A DNA stretch of 64,000 nucleotides from Dryas octopetala (Eukaryota; Streptophyta; Magnoliopsida; Rosales; Rosaceae). Below the pieces are notes generated by a model. It made no database searches. It worked only from the letters and a program-made list of their open reading frames with translations, and was not told where the DNA came from. Shown piece by piece: positions 11,213 to 23,940 of the stretch (within the stretch, counting starts at the first letter, position 1; every line of letters starts with the position of its first letter). The stretch lies in assembly GCA_963921425.1 (NCBI GenBank), contig OY992834.1, positions 22,829,923-22,893,922 on the forward strand, read 5' to 3'. The position numbers and the translations under genes are program-made.

Positions 11213-14200
11213 TGTGAGACCCCGTTTTTTTCAAACATTTATTCTAAATATTTTAAGAATTTAATTTGATCATTTTGGAAAATTATATGGAAAATAAAGA
11301 GGTTGTGATTTAATTTTAACTTTCTTTTAAAATTTCCTCGACCCAAAAGTTGACTTTTTATTCCGTTGGGTTTTTAATTTTGACTTTGGACCCGTTAGGT
11401 AGGTCTCGAATCCACGCATAGACACGTAGCACGCGTCGATCTGAGTTATGGTTTGAAAGATACGGGCTTTTGAAGTAAGTGACAAACTTGTAATTTTTAC
11501 AAAAGAGAGTTTTATAACCCAAAAATCAAATTTTTTTCATGCCATTTTCTCTCTCTCTCTCTCTCTCTCCTCGGTTCTCTCTCTCTCCACGATACTCTCT
11601 CTCCCCGTGATCTCTCTCTCTTCGATCCTTGGTCGTCCAGCGTTGGATTTCAGCGATCCGACCGGCGTTGGACTTGTCTCCATGCCGCCGACCTCCCAGT
11701 GAGGTCCGATCAGTCAACCAAGCCGCGACGGCAGCGCAACGACGCGGTTTCTAAACAAAGCTCTTCGACGGCGACTCAACTTTTCCGGTGGGTTCGAGGG
11801 CAGCGACCACTTGGGTCTTCTTCCCCAGTCCACGATAAGTTCTATCTTGCCACTCCCTTGCTCCGACAACCCTTCGCGACGGCGGATCGTCGCTGAGAAG
11901 TCCGCCGGCTTCCATTGCCGATTTCGGCCATTTCCGGCGACTTTTGGCCGTCGGTCCAGTTGACAAAAAGATTCTCGAGGTATGGGTAACCTTTCCTCTA
12001 AGGTGGGCACGTCCAATTTTGAGAAATTGAAAATTCGATTTTAGAGTTTATTCCTATTTCGAATTTCTTGAAATTGGACTTGAATTCAAGTTGTTCTTGT
12101 GCAATTGAAAGTTCTATTGTGCAATTAGGATTTATTGGAGTTGATTTTGGGTATTTCCAGGTTCTTGCCGCCGCTGCCACCATCGGAACCACCACTTTTG
12201 GTGGCGGGTTAGTGGTCGTTTGACCTATTTCCGCTCAATTGAGGTCCCAGGAACCTTTCTAGGTCATTTTGGTGAGTTTTTGTTGTTGTTTGTGCGTTGT
12301 TTGGGGCGGGGCAGCCACCTTGTATGGTGGCGGCCGCCCGTTTCGGTCGTTCAGTGGCCCAATTGTGTTTTTTAATGGTATTTATTTAGTTGTCTAGTCT
12401 TAACAGGTGTACAGGCTCAGAAAATCGCATTCCCGATGCCGTTATGCTGCCGGATTTGATATCCGAGCATTGGCGCCGTGAAGTGCATTTCAGTCTTTTT
12501 ACATGGTTAAATAGTGAGTGAAACTTATCTGGTTATATTGTTGAGTACCGTGGATAAATTGTCTATTTTGCGTGATTTGTTGCTTTATGTTAGAGAATGC
12601 TAAGTATAGGATTTAGATCATGAAAAGAAATTGATGAGGATTTGAGGCTAAGGAATTAATTGGGAATTATAGAGTTGCCCTAAGGATAATTGCTGAATTA
12701 GAGAAGAAATGTTTATTGTCGAGGTAAATGAATGAGGATTAGGCAATTATTATGCAGAATGATCAAATTAATTATTGAAGAAGTATTGGTATTATTTGAG
12801 TCGCAAACAAGTGAGGGGTCGTGAGTAGGAATCAATTTCAGAAAGGTTTCGATATAGTTCGGAGTAGACAGTGAGTGGACCTTGATTTTAATAATTTGTG
12901 TTTTGCTAAGCGCATTCTTGTGGAAAGTACCTTGATTTGAAATGGCGTGTTTTAAATTCAATTCGTTGATGAGAGGATTTATTATATCTAGAATGATTAT
13001 CGTAATGATTATTTATTTTTGGATGTAGAAATGTTGTGATTTGAAAATGCAAGTACTGATCTGACGAGCCTGCTCGTCCGGAGTGACCCCTCCGTACGAG
13101 ATTGTGGCCAGGATATGAGCCTGTTGGTGCAAAGTAACTGCTATGTATGAGATTGTGGCCAAGATTTGAGCCTACCCGTGCGCGGGATTGTGGTTAGGAC
13201 ATTGTCTACAGTACAGGTACAAGTATGGTGTCAGTTTTAAGTATAAGTGTTTTGAGATATCAGTTTACAAAAATAAATTTTAGTTCAGATTTGATATTTA
13301 TCAGCTTGAAAAAGTTTTATTGCTTTTTTAGTGTATCGAGGTTTATTTGAGATGAAAGTTTCAGCCTAAATTATTGGTATACAATTGATAATATCGATTC
13401 CAGCTTGAAAACCTTGTTATTTTCAAGGATTGATTTTCATGCTTCAGATTTTAATTGTTTTATTAAAGAATGATTAACAATTTCGGATTTATGTTTGAGT
13501 ATGATATCTTTCAGAGTTTGGATTTCTAGTTAAATGTTTTGTTTTTACAGAATGCATATGGGGATTTATTTATTTCTAATGCATTGTATTCTTTCCTCCA
13601 AATATTATATATTTATGAGATTTATTATACATTAGGAAGACTCATAGATTTGAGGGGATTTAAAAATGGATTTGAAAGAAGAGATTTTGAAAATAGTTTT
13701 AAAGCTGGAGGATTTCAAAGAGCGACGTGAGTGAAATTAGATAGATGACTTTTTGTATTGTGTGCTTGTATTGCATTGTTTGCTAGGATTTGGTAAAGTG
13801 TAGGCTTGAATCTTGAGGATGGAAATGATGGTGTTTATACATTGAGGTTATTAATTAGGATGTGAATGATTGAGGTTGAGGTTAATAGTTGACGATTAGG
13901 CAATTGATTTGTCAGAGTAATTATTATTATTATTGATGGTATTATGTGATTGAGGAATTACGGACTTATGAGGATTAATTAGTTATGCCTTGGATTTAAT
14001 TCGAATATTTTGTGGATTGTAAATTGTGATAATTGATGAAAAGTATCTTGAGGCCATGTGATTTCTTATTGAGGATAAATATTTACGTCATTTCACTCAT
14101 ACGAGCTCTAGTGAGCTTACTGAGTTTGTTGTATAAATCGGTACACCATGGTTGTGGTGTAGGGTTTGTGTTTGCAGGTTGAGCAGGCTGAGAAAGCAGT

Positions 14201-14387
14201 GGGGAGAAGACGAGGCAGTGAGACTCAGAGAGATTTAATTAATTGTTTTTACACAATGGTTTTGTTTAAATGTTTTTGGTAAAATTGTAATTACTTATAT
14301 TGTTGTACATGACTCAAAAGAAAGAGAAAACATGTTTAAAAGTTTGATGTTCAGTATTTTTATGGGCCCGAGGTTCTGGGTGTTACA
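11213..14387 (+). mobile_element. Solo LTR B (gypsy, Tekay-like), 3175 bp, TSD GGTGT
   Basis: It starts TGTGAGACCC, ends GGGTGTTACA, and has GGTGT on both sides (11208-11212 and 14388-14392). It has the family layout: a TATAA-like site near 11512, a CT-rich tract at 11548-11620, a GC-rich open segment at 11640-11970 and a GTATGGGTAA donor-like site at 11980. It then has Gly-codon-rich CCGCC repeats near 12170-12330. It is diverged from A and C and about 900 bp longer. No internal element sequence is present. Confidence 0.85.
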
Positions 14388-15285
14388 GGTGTAGAGATCA
14401 ATTTTTAGTTTTAGGGTTTATGAATTTCAATTCATTTGGTTGTGTTTTCTTCGATTTTAGCTAAAGTACAAGTTATAATTCATAATTTCTTAGTCATAGA
14501 AACTGATTTTGGGTGTTAGAATTGAAGAAAATTGAAGTGGGTTGAAGTTTGGAAAAATCTGGAAATTTTTGGGAAAATTGACAGTTTTAGGGTACCCTAT
14601 TATGGGGCCAATTATCTTGAGTTTTAGAACTCCGCCTTGAGTAATCTTTATATATTTGTAAAAAGGAGATCCATACCTTTAAAATGAGTCTAAGATTGCT
14701 CAATTTGGTAGGTCAAAAGTCAAGCCAAAGTTGAAATAAAAACTGAAAATTCTAGAAAAAGAGAGGCTGATTGGGGAAGATGATGAACAGTACTCGCCGG
14801 CAACCCCAACTCGCACCACTAGCTCGTGGCGGCATATGCGGCGGCTTCGGTGGCCGGGGAAAGTCCCTCCCTACTGTATTTTTGATTCCGAGTTCGATGG
14901 TAGCCTCCGTTTTGTGATCTGAGGCCTCTAAGTTAGCAAGTGCACTACACACACTAGGATTAGAGAGTGAACAAGGTTTTATTTATTATTTAACTATGGT
15001 ATTTTGTTATTTTTATGACAAAATTAGGCTCAAAGGACGACTGGGAGACGAGGGAAAATTTCTAAAGGCAGATTGAGGTTCATTCAAAGGTTCAAGGGAT
15101 CCTGAGATGGATTGAACATATTTGAGCTAAATATAGTGAGTGGACATTTATTTTAGAAATGTTTTATGATTTTGTGGCTATCCTGAGTTTTATTTTAGCT
15201 AGCAAGAATGATTTGTGAGTTGGACTTGGATTTTGAAAGTTTAAAAATAAATTTCATGTTTTAATCCATATTCATATATATCTTA

Positions 15286-17601
15286 TGTGAGACCCTATAT
15301 TTTTCAAAGATTTATTTTAAATATTTTGATAATTTCTTTTAAGGATTTTGAGAATTTATTTGGAAAATAAAAAGATTTTAATTTAATTTTAATTTTTGTT
15401 TTAAATTGGGCTTGACACAAAAGTTGACTTTTAAAATTAGTGGGCTTTCGCCTTGGACTTTGGGCAAGTTGGCCGGATAGGTCTTGAGTCCATGAGTTCG
15501 TAAACAAGAAACACGCATAAAACGGAGTTACGGTTTGAGAGATACGGGCGTTAGAAGTGAAGGGCAATTTTGTAAATTTATGAAAATGGGTTTTAAAACC
15601 CAAAATCAGATTTTTATATCTGATTTATCTTTCTCTCTCCTCACTTATCTCTCTCTCCCCGACTCTCTCTCTTCTTTCTCTTCCCTTTCCCTGCGCACAG
15701 CTAGCTCTATTGAGAACTCACCTTCGCCGGCCAACCCACGATGGCCGAAGGCCACTGACGTGACCCCCAACCGCCTGCCATCCTCCCCTGAGTCTTGCTT
15801 GCACCAGCAAGCTCTTCCACGTGCAGGAACAGCCGAGAGAAACCTAGCTCACCGCCAGCCATTTTTGCCGATTCCAGCTACCTCCAAGCTCGGTTTGGCT
15901 TGATTTTTGGTGGGTTTTCTTCTTCTCTTCATGGGCTTCAAAACCTATATCTTGTTGATTGTCAATTTTGTGAAATTTGTGAAGTTTGATTTTAGGGGTT
16001 TAAACCCATTTCGGGTTCCCTTTGATTTTAATTTTGGGAAATGATTTTGTATGGTTTTTAGACAATTCTCACCCCTAAGAACCTATAATTGTCTTTTGGA
16101 ATTGAAAATTTTAGGAAATTATTGATTTTTAGATTGTGCCACCGCTGCCACCGTCGCCTCCGCCACTTGTGGCGGCGAGTTGGATATATGGTTTTTCGTA
16201 TTGTTCAACTTCCCTAGGATCTTAGTAGCTTAATTCTAGGTTCGGTGACATTTTGGGGTGATTTTTGTGTGTTGTTTGTCGCCAGGCAGCCACCGTGTGT
16301 GGTGGTTGGCCGCTCGTTTTGGTTGTTTAATAGCCAGTTGTAAAATCTATTTTATATTGTTGGTTGTCTGGTCTTAACAAGTATGTTGGCTCGAAAGAAT
16401 TCGTAACCCGATGCTATTTCGATTATTGAACCCGAAATCCGAAACCTGAAACCTTAGTTTGATATTTTACCGACGAGGGCATTCGTATTCATTTCACTAA
16501 ATCTAGATTTAGTTTTGAGATAACGTTTGAGTAAACCCTAGACTTTCGGTTAAGTCCTAAGGGTAGTTTGGTCATTTAACGTAAACCTAGAGGAACGGAA
16601 CGGAACAGTTATACAATTAGACGATGGATATCATTTGGTGGTGATCGTGTGGTACGAGCGAAGTGGAGCTTTGCTTGGAATCCAAGTGGGTGACTCCTAG
16701 TTTTGAACTTGTGGATTTCTTATTAGACAATTGTTGTCTAATTTGTGTGATTTGGTGAATTGTTATTATTCAAGTTATGTTATGAATTTCATTATCATTA
16801 TTGGGATTCTCTGTTGTTAAGTTGATAATTGTGGCCGGATGTTAATTTACCATCTTATTAAGATAAAAATGAATTGGATAAGACACTTAATAACTAGATT
16901 ATTAAAAGGATTGTTTCGTGTACTTGTTAATGAATTAAAATAAGTTAGGGCATATTAGAGACTTCACATAATCTCATAATTTGGAAATCATAATTTGATT
17001 AAGTAACGGTTTGGTAATGACATTGACAATTACTGGTCGATCACTGATTGTGAGTTGTTGATTAATAAAAATGAATTAGGGCATTCTCTAATGAGTTCAC
17101 ATAATCTGTTTGATTATTGTGAGATCCTACTGTACTTCATAATTGGATATCATAATTTGACTAAATAGTTACTCGGTATAGACGAATTAATAATGTCTGT
17201 TAGAGAACTATTGTTTATATACGTCTTTGTTGAGCTATTTGAGCCAAGACCCAAAGTTTGTGCCAAGTTGGGCAGAAATATAAATTGATATATGATTTAT
17301 TTGAGAATAGTTTATGCTGATGATTGATTGGTTTGTTGCCTATTTTGCATAATGAATTGGCATGGCAGAGCATGATAATCAATAAATATTAATTTTTTTT
17401 ATTTTGACTCATTAAATTGTATTTCTTTAAATATTAGCTTCCGCAAGTAAAATATATTTTTAATAAATTCTGATTTTAAATTTAAAAAGCCTTACGTATT
17501 TTAGAGAATTTGAGAATACAATGCCAGACAGTCAGGCGCGCGTTGTACTCTTGAAATCCTTAAAGTATGTGCCCCACGTGCCCGGGGTTCGGGGCGTGAC
17601 A
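15286..17601 (+). mobile_element. Solo LTR C (same subfamily as A), 2316 bp, TSD TCTTA
   Basis: It starts TGTGAGACCC, ends GGGGCGTGACA, and is flanked by TCTTA on both sides (15281-15285 and 17602-17606). It shares with LTR A the GCCACCGCTGCCACCGTC block (16140), the long AT-rich second half and the terminal CCCACGTGCCCGGGGTTC block. No internal region is present. Confidence 0.86.
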
Positions 17602-18640
17602 TCTTAGATTTTTATTTGAGTTTTGATTTATTTAACTTGAGAGTATTATCTTGATGGAGAGTAAATTTTAAATTGGATTTTAATATATACACTTTGGAAG
17701 CTTTAATTTTATTCATGAATGTAGTTTCTTGTTTATGTAAACAAGTTTTGATTTGGACTTTGAACTTTTTATTTAAGAATAAATTTCTCACAAGCTTGCT
17801 CTAATGATTTTGAAAAATTAAGAGACATGTATTGTTAAATTTGGATGAGTTTTGAGTTGTTTTGAGAAACTTGAATTGGCAAATGTTGTTTTAGAGGTTG
17901 CATGAGCAGTTTTCAAACCACCATGTAAGTGCCAACTCCCATGTTGAGTTTCAGATAGGTCTTTGAGACCCATCACGGGACACATATAGGCTTAATTTGA
18001 GTTGTGTGCTGGGATATCTCGCCCTTTGGGAGCAGCTCTGCATGCACGAATAACCAAATTTGCCTGCACGTTGCATAGGGTTAGCTAATACCTGGGGCGA
18101 GACATCCCAAGCTTTTTCTTAGATTAAAAAAGACGTAAAAAAACAATGACTAGTGATTGTAAATCCTTATTAGTTATGATCTAAATACTTAATGAGAGTC
18201 GAAGACCCTGTTGGTTTGCAGTTGGGGTTGGCTGTTGAAATTTAAAGTGTTATTTGACTTTTGGACAGGTGAGATTGTTTAATTTACAGGGGAGCTGCTT
18301 CCGAATTTTCGGTAGGATTTCCCATTTAGATTGACATCCCTATAAAGATCGGAAAGATGTTTGAGATTAGTGGGCTAATACCCTACCGGTGTTGGACCTC
18401 ACAGGATCACCTTGGGTTCCAGGGTGGAATCTGGGGTTGGTCCTGCATGTCGTGGCACCATTTGGTTGAGTCTTGCTAATGATCATAAATTAATATTTTG
18501 TCATATTAAATTTGATGTACCGGAAATGCACATGAAGATAGGTCACTCAGTCTTACAGGTTGGAAAAATTAAGTGTAGGACCCGCAACTACCAAGTCATC
18601 AATTAATGTTTAATTAGACAGTCAGAAATGTGGCAGTAGT

Positions 18641-19053
18641 CAATTGTAAATAAATCAAAACGTTAGATACTAAATTGAAAAAAATTGAAACTGTAGGGTG
18701 CAAATTGTGAAATACCCTAAACCTCAGGGCTGTAAGTTGTATTTTGCTCTTTTTTTTTTTTTTTTTTTACTCCTTGTAGAGATTCAACTTAGATGGATTT
18801 GCCATGTTTTTCTTAGATTCACTTCCAAGCTTTTGGGTACTTCAATTAGGTAAAACAAAACATACGCTTTGCATATTTTATCTACTTTTATAGAAATTTT
18901 TGGTGCTGATGATTGGAAGCCAGAATTTTATACGAAATTTGCTACTTGATAATGTTAGTAGTGTGGAATCGTCGAATTGATCATTTTTTTATCTGCTAGA
19001 AGAAGATCATCATGTTAACTTTCTCAAGTCTAGTATTAATGAATCAATACATG
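18641..19053. other. Unassigned AT-rich spacer
   Basis: Contains a 21-T run near 18750. No gene or repeat boundary was recognised. It forms the left flank of the Pack-CACTA element. Confidence 0.4.
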
Positions 19054-19402
19054 CACTACAAGAATATTGTCAATAGATATCACCCATTTTATATCAGATT
19101 TGAATATGACTGATATTATAAAACTTATAATATCAGATAATTTTTTAGCTAATTTCTAAACTCTATTAGATATCACATGGTTTTTTTCAACTGATATATA
19201 ATATTTTCATTTTTCTAAGAACTTATAAAGACATCATTATAAATTGTTAACTGATATCTTAAAAAATACTTATAATTTTTTATCCTAACACTGATATGTA
19301 ATGTATTTTTTCTGATTTAAATTTTTTTGTCCTACTCCCAAGTCCCAACACTCAGACATATACAGATATACTAAAAATTAAAAACCTAGGTCTAGCCCCA
19401 AT

Positions 19403-20017
19403 TTGGCCAAACTCCCAGACCCTTCACTCTCGATCTACCTCACCCAAAAAGGCAAAAACGTAAAACAGAAACACTCACGCTCTTGCGCTGCCCTCTCTCT
19501 GTCTCCCTCAGTCGCCTCTCTCGTCGTTGACTCTCAGCCTCCATCGATTACTAAAATCAACCCAGACCCTCACTCTCGATCTACCTCACCCAAAAATCGC
19601 ACTCTCTCAGACTCTCACTATCTATTCTCTCAGAAAGCCAGAAACCCAGAGGTCCATCGTCATCTCGCCCCTCTGTCTCGCCGTCATCTCGCCCTCCTCA
19701 GTCCAGAGGTCCACCGTCGCTGCCACCTCGCCGCTTTGAACCTGTCGACTTGGTTGCAACTTCTTTGTAGTCGCATCGCACCCCGGCATCTCTCTGGCCG
19801 TCGCAGTTGCTTCGCACCCCAGCCTCTTTCCACTCCAGGTCTCTGGCCGTCGCCGTTGTTTAAGCATTAATTTATTTTTCTCTTATCTGGGTATGTTCTT
19901 TAATTTTTTTTTTTTTTTTGGGCTTTGAATTTTTTTTAATTGTTCTGAGATGGGTACCTGTTAAATTATTGATTTTGGGTGATTTGAATTATGAAAATGG
20001 GATGGAATTTGGTGTAG
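19403..20017 (+). other. Captured or element leader, C/T-rich, with candidate intron
   Basis: 19403-19889 is C/T-rich with internal repetition: the CTCACTCTCGATCTACCTCA-like block occurs near 19423 and 19567. It is open over 155 codons but low in complexity. A donor-like GG|GTATG lies at 19889, followed by T-rich sequence and an acceptor at 20016-20017 (GTGTAG). It is best read as a 5' leader exon plus first intron of the chimeric gene, not as a protein. Confidence 0.45.
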
Positions 20018-20140
20018 ATGAATGCATGGAGGGACAGGAGTGCGGCTTGGCCCGTGGCCAACCCTGTTGTGACTTGTGCTTCAGTTACTGATGCTGGTTT
20101 CCCAAGTAATTTTGTTGCTGATCCCTTCCTCTATGTACAG
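20018..20140 (+). CDS. Captured exon resembling a GINT1-type glycosyltransferase (chimeric exon 1)
   Basis: The 123-bp exon lies between an AG acceptor and a GTAAAA donor and encodes 41 residues: MNAWRDRSAAWPVANP, then VVTCASV, then GFPSNFVADPFLYVQ. From memory this matches a conserved exon of plant GINT1-like proteins (At5g04500 type, glucosamine inositolphosphorylceramide transferase, a Golgi enzyme). The exon itself carries no catalytic centre. An ATG directly follows the acceptor, so translation could begin here. It is phase 0 on both sides, so it joins in frame to the next block. The parent assignment is by recognition only. Confidence 0.65.
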
Positions 20141-20567
20141 GTAAAAGGGGTGAATAATGTATATGAGTGTACCATATTTTAGAGTGCAGTGGGTGCATAA
20201 TGGAAGTGTACAATAAAACCCATGTGTTCTATCTAGCATGTCTGTGTACCAGATTCAATTTTTGTGGTTGAATATCAGAACAAGCTTTCATCACATATAC
20301 GAACCTATGTTTTTTTTTTTTACTGTTTAATTATTTTGTTCAATATGATCACCCTTTTTCAGATTCATTTGGAATGTGAGCATGTGAGTTTTTTAGGGGA
20401 TGAACCATTTCATTAGGAGGGTGCATGCTTAGTCTCCTCGGATGCCACCAGCTGAGCAATGATCCAGCTAGCCTGTCTAATGGGTGATGAGTTCACGTTT
20501 GTAGCTATACTTGCAAACATGGTCACCCTAACAAATGAAAATTTATATATTATTTCATATGTTGCAG

Positions 20568-21572
20568 GTATATATTTCTGATTTGGCTGAAGTTTATAGC
20601 TTCATTGGGAGTGTTTTTGATCTAGACACAAAGGGCCATGCTCAGAAACTCAAGGAAATGAATCCCATCAATTTCGAAACTGTGAGTTGGATTAAACTAT
20701 ATCACTTTCAGTGATTTATTCTTGCAAGTTTAAAATCTATAATGCTTGAAATTGTGTAAGATTTGCCTGTCTAGCATTTTTACAGAGAAAAGTTTATTGT
20801 CATCAGATAGAGGAAAGGACCCTGTATAATGGTGGTTTTTGGCCAATAAATAAATAGCGAGGGCAGGTGTGCCTATAATTATTATAATTATGAGAGGTGA
20901 TGTGACTGTAATTGTAATTGGTTATTTCTACAGGTTTTGCTGTTGATGAGAAACCTCAGCATGAACTTGTCTAGTCCAGACTTTGAGCCAATTGTAAGTA
21001 TTACTATTTCTTGTTGTTATAATTGTAATTTTCATTTGAGCAAGTTATATGTTTCTATTGTTTCTCATTGAGGCTATGCTTATTCTCATCAATCCCCAAT
21101 GCCCTTCTAGATTTGGGTATCAAAAACAATGTGGTTCTGATATATTGCTTTTTTCATAAAAGTGGCACATATGACTTGCTATGTTTAGTTGTTTACATGA
21201 GTTACTTGTTTTTGGGTTGCTGAAGGATTTTTTGTTCTAGCATAATAAAGCTACATGTTTTTTATTTTATTTTTGCTTACATGTTTTATAGTGTCAAGCA
21301 GTATTAAAAATAAATACTGCTAGGCTTTGTGGATAAATCATACATGCTGACTTAGAGAAAAATGACTTAAAAATAAATACTCACTGATGTCCTGACTTCT
21401 CATTTAATTTGACATCACCATACAAATATATTTCTTTTTATAAAACTTGTGACATTCTTTAATGTTGACTGGTTAGTCATGTTGTTTGGTTCAGAGGAAG
21501 GTCCTGGTCAATATGAAAACAGTTACTGCAGGAATTGTTGCCAATGCTCAGATTAATGATTTGTCATGTTGA
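20568..21572 (+). CDS. Captured C-terminal exons of a REVEILLE/LCL-type MYB gene (chimeric exons 2-4)
   Basis: Three exons have canonical borders. 20568-20681 encodes 38 residues, including [18 protein letters not shown] and [12 protein letters not shown]. 20934-20993 encodes [20 protein letters not shown]. 21495-21572 encodes [10 protein letters not shown]...NDLSC and a stop. Known REVEILLE (RVE6/RVE8-type) proteins have [10 protein letters not shown]...[18 protein letters not shown] after the MYB domain. The SHAQKYF MYB DNA-binding domain is absent. All exons are phase 0, so with 20018-20140 the spliced frame is 124 codons without an internal stop. The introns are retained, so the copy came from genomic DNA and not from mRNA. 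Expression is unknown. Confidence 0.78.
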
Positions 21573-22812
21573 ACTTTTTAGTACTTAAAGTTAACTGGTA
21601 TGTGCTTTCCATTTCTTATATCATCTACCAATGTACCCTCACTTATGTCTCCTCCTCTTATCTTTTTCTTTCCCCCTTCTCATTTTTGGCCATTTTTACC
21701 TTGTGAGTGTTTGTCTTCACAACAACTTCATGACATTTAACTTTTTCCCCCTTAAGGAAGAAGTTTGCTGGAAGCCAAGCTGATAGAAAGGAGAGGGAAG
21801 AAGCCAAAGTACTGGAGATGCACTTTAACTTCAATGAAATTTGGGTTCAGACCATGTTTTGAATGAGGATTGCAAGTCTGGCAGCTAAGTGGATCATTCT
21901 TTTCATCAGACTTATAGTATTGTTGGGGCTTTTTATAATACAAGTTGTCCTAGATTTGGTTTTTGTTGTTTAGTTCATGTAAATGTTAATTTTTTAGTTC
22001 ATGTAACTATTTAGTTAACTTAATTTATTGAACCATCTTTTGTTCTTATGTAGGGCTGTTATATCTGAGGCAGCACAACACATGGGAGGAAATTAAAGTT
22101 GATGAGGTGCAGATTTCATTGGTCAATTTTGTCGGTAATTACATGTAGAGATGTTGGTGATCATCACATGCAAAGATTTAGTATTAGTGATATATATATG
22201 TGCGTATTTGTTTTTGTAAAGGGAACTTGAAAAGAATTTAGAGGGCTAGCTTTAGATATTAGGATGGAGATATGGACGAGGGCTGTCCCCATTTTTGTGG
22301 GTTGTCAAATCCTTTTTGTAAACTATCAGAATACTGTTAATTTGGATGTTGGAATTTATGGAAATGGAATAGATTCAAATTTCAGGCACAATTGTTTGTT
22401 CAATTTATTGATATCCCTTTTAGGTGAAAAAAAAAACTGATATTGATACCTAGGTAAATATCAGATTACCTATCATAGACCTGATATTGATATCGAGATT
22501 ATATATCAGATTCTACCATAGACCTGATATTGATATCATGATTTTATATCATATTTTACCTCAAACCTGATATTGATATCAGGTTATATGTCAGTATTAG
22601 TGTCAAATAGGATATCTATTGACCAGAATTATTGATATTCAGATTTTGTAGATATCAGAAATAATATAAAATATGATATCTATTTGGTATTTAGGACATC
22701 AGGTTGGAAAAAAAAAAGATATATAAAATTATTTACATATCAGTTAAAAACTGATATCTTTAATGTGCACATTAGATGTCACGACGCGCTATATCAGACG
22801 ATTACCCTAATA

Positions 22813-22835
22813 GATATCAGTCCACGACTGATATC
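22813..22835. repeat. Subterminal palindrome of the CACTA family
   Basis: GATATCAGTC-CAC-GACTGATATC has perfect 10-bp arms 22 bp from the right terminus. The same palindrome is present at the right end of the CACTA element at 1-5137, where a solo LTR has since split it. It is a likely binding site for the family's TNPA-type protein. Confidence 0.6.
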
Positions 22836-22860
22836 TATTGACAATTTTGTAGTAGTGATG

Positions 22861-23940
22861 GTAGGATAAAGAAGGTAAATCTTAGAAGTATGTGTCTGGT
22901 ATTTGTGTATGTTCTAGTTTGAATGCTTCCTAGGTTTTTGCTTCTCATAACAATAAACAAAGGAGGTAATACCATAATAAACAGAAGATGCAGAGTCATG
23001 AAGTGAACTCATTATCAAATTTGTCTGTGTGAGGATGTGGAGGGATACTTGTATTTAGGACTTGTATTTTGCAGAGCCCACATGTGGCATATAGTAAGCT
23101 TATAATTAAAATATAAGCTGGCATGAAGTAGCCTGCTACTTTCTCTTATTGGCATGAAGACTGCCTACTTTTTTGTTAATTGTTTTTGTTTAAAGACGGT
23201 CCTCTTTGATCGATCCCTGTTGGTTGAGTACCCTATTTGTGGTCTTTGTCCTAGATTAGCTTTCTTTAACACTCCTCATATATAGGCCAGTATTATGGAT
23301 CTTTTTGCCAATAGAGCTGTAAAGCTGGACAAGTAATACAGAACCTCACGATGTATAATTAATTTCCAAGTGGGGTTCCACTTTGTTGCTTTAGTTGCCA
23401 ATTTATGTATATAAATGCTTACCTATACTTTTAGTACTCAAACAAATGCTTTTTTGGAATCAATTACAAGTCCATGGTATGATTGTTATGCCCTTTTTAA
23501 TTCTTGCTTGGATTCTATCAGGGGGAATGCTTGAACAGAGTACAGAGCCGTATAGATGTTAACTATGACAGTTCAATCCTTATCCTTGAGGATCATGGTA
23601 TGATTTTACATATTGAGAAAGTATGCATTGGTTTATGGAGTAATACATACATAGCTGTGTATGTGCATTTATACATGTATGAAACTTTTGAAGCGCTACT
23701 TTATTACTGCTTTCTTGTGTTTTTTTTTTTTTTTTTTGTAAAAATCATTTAATTCTTTTATTGACAAATACATTTGTATAATTTTAAATTGCAAAGGTGT
23801 CTAGACATTAATTAGAGAGCAATATCAAGAAGAGACAGACCATGGATAAAGAATGGGTAAACTGTGAAAGGTTATTTTTAAGGCCCTAAACTATAAATGT
23901 TTAGATAGTTTATATGCATGTAGCATGTACTTATTAAAAA
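22861..23940. other. Unassigned spacer
   Basis: AT-rich, with only a short open stretch (23504-23752) that has no recognisable domain and a T-run at 23720. It may be 5' sequence of the TNP2 relic at 25060, but nothing supports that directly. Confidence 0.35.

Larger units (their letters stand above)
10840..18640 (+). mobile_element. Old LTR-like host sequence broken by solo LTRs B and C
   Basis: Three segments (10840-11212, 14388-15285 and 17602-18640) become contiguous when the two solo LTRs are removed. They show LTR-type features of the same broad superfamily. One is a GGGGCAAACTTGTC stretch with a purine-rich leader (10860-11050). Another is GTTTTAGGGTTTATG after 14400. The third is a GCGAGAC...CATCCC and ACCCTACCGG region at 18000-18420. 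I could not find clean termini, so identity as one older LTR is an inference. No gene is seen. Confidence 0.4.
19054..22857 (+). mobile_element. CACTA element with captured host exons (Pack-CACTA), 3804 bp, TSD ATG
   Basis: The left end is CACTACAAGAATATTGTC. The right end, read on the minus strand, is CACTACTACAAAATTGTC. Both continue into AATAGATATCA. A 3-bp duplication, ATG, flanks the element (19051-19053 and 22858-22860), as expected for CACTA. Subterminal GATATC-type repeats lie at 19100-19330 and 22400-22850. No transposase is present, so it is non-autonomous. The interior has a C/T-rich leader and four exon-like blocks derived from two host genes, on the element's plus strand. Confidence 0.9.

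Noticed and set aside
19054-22857. An ordinary four-exon host gene for the RVE-like exons
   Set aside because: The MYB domain is absent, the 5' exon resembles a different gene, and the whole lies between CACTA termini with a TSD.
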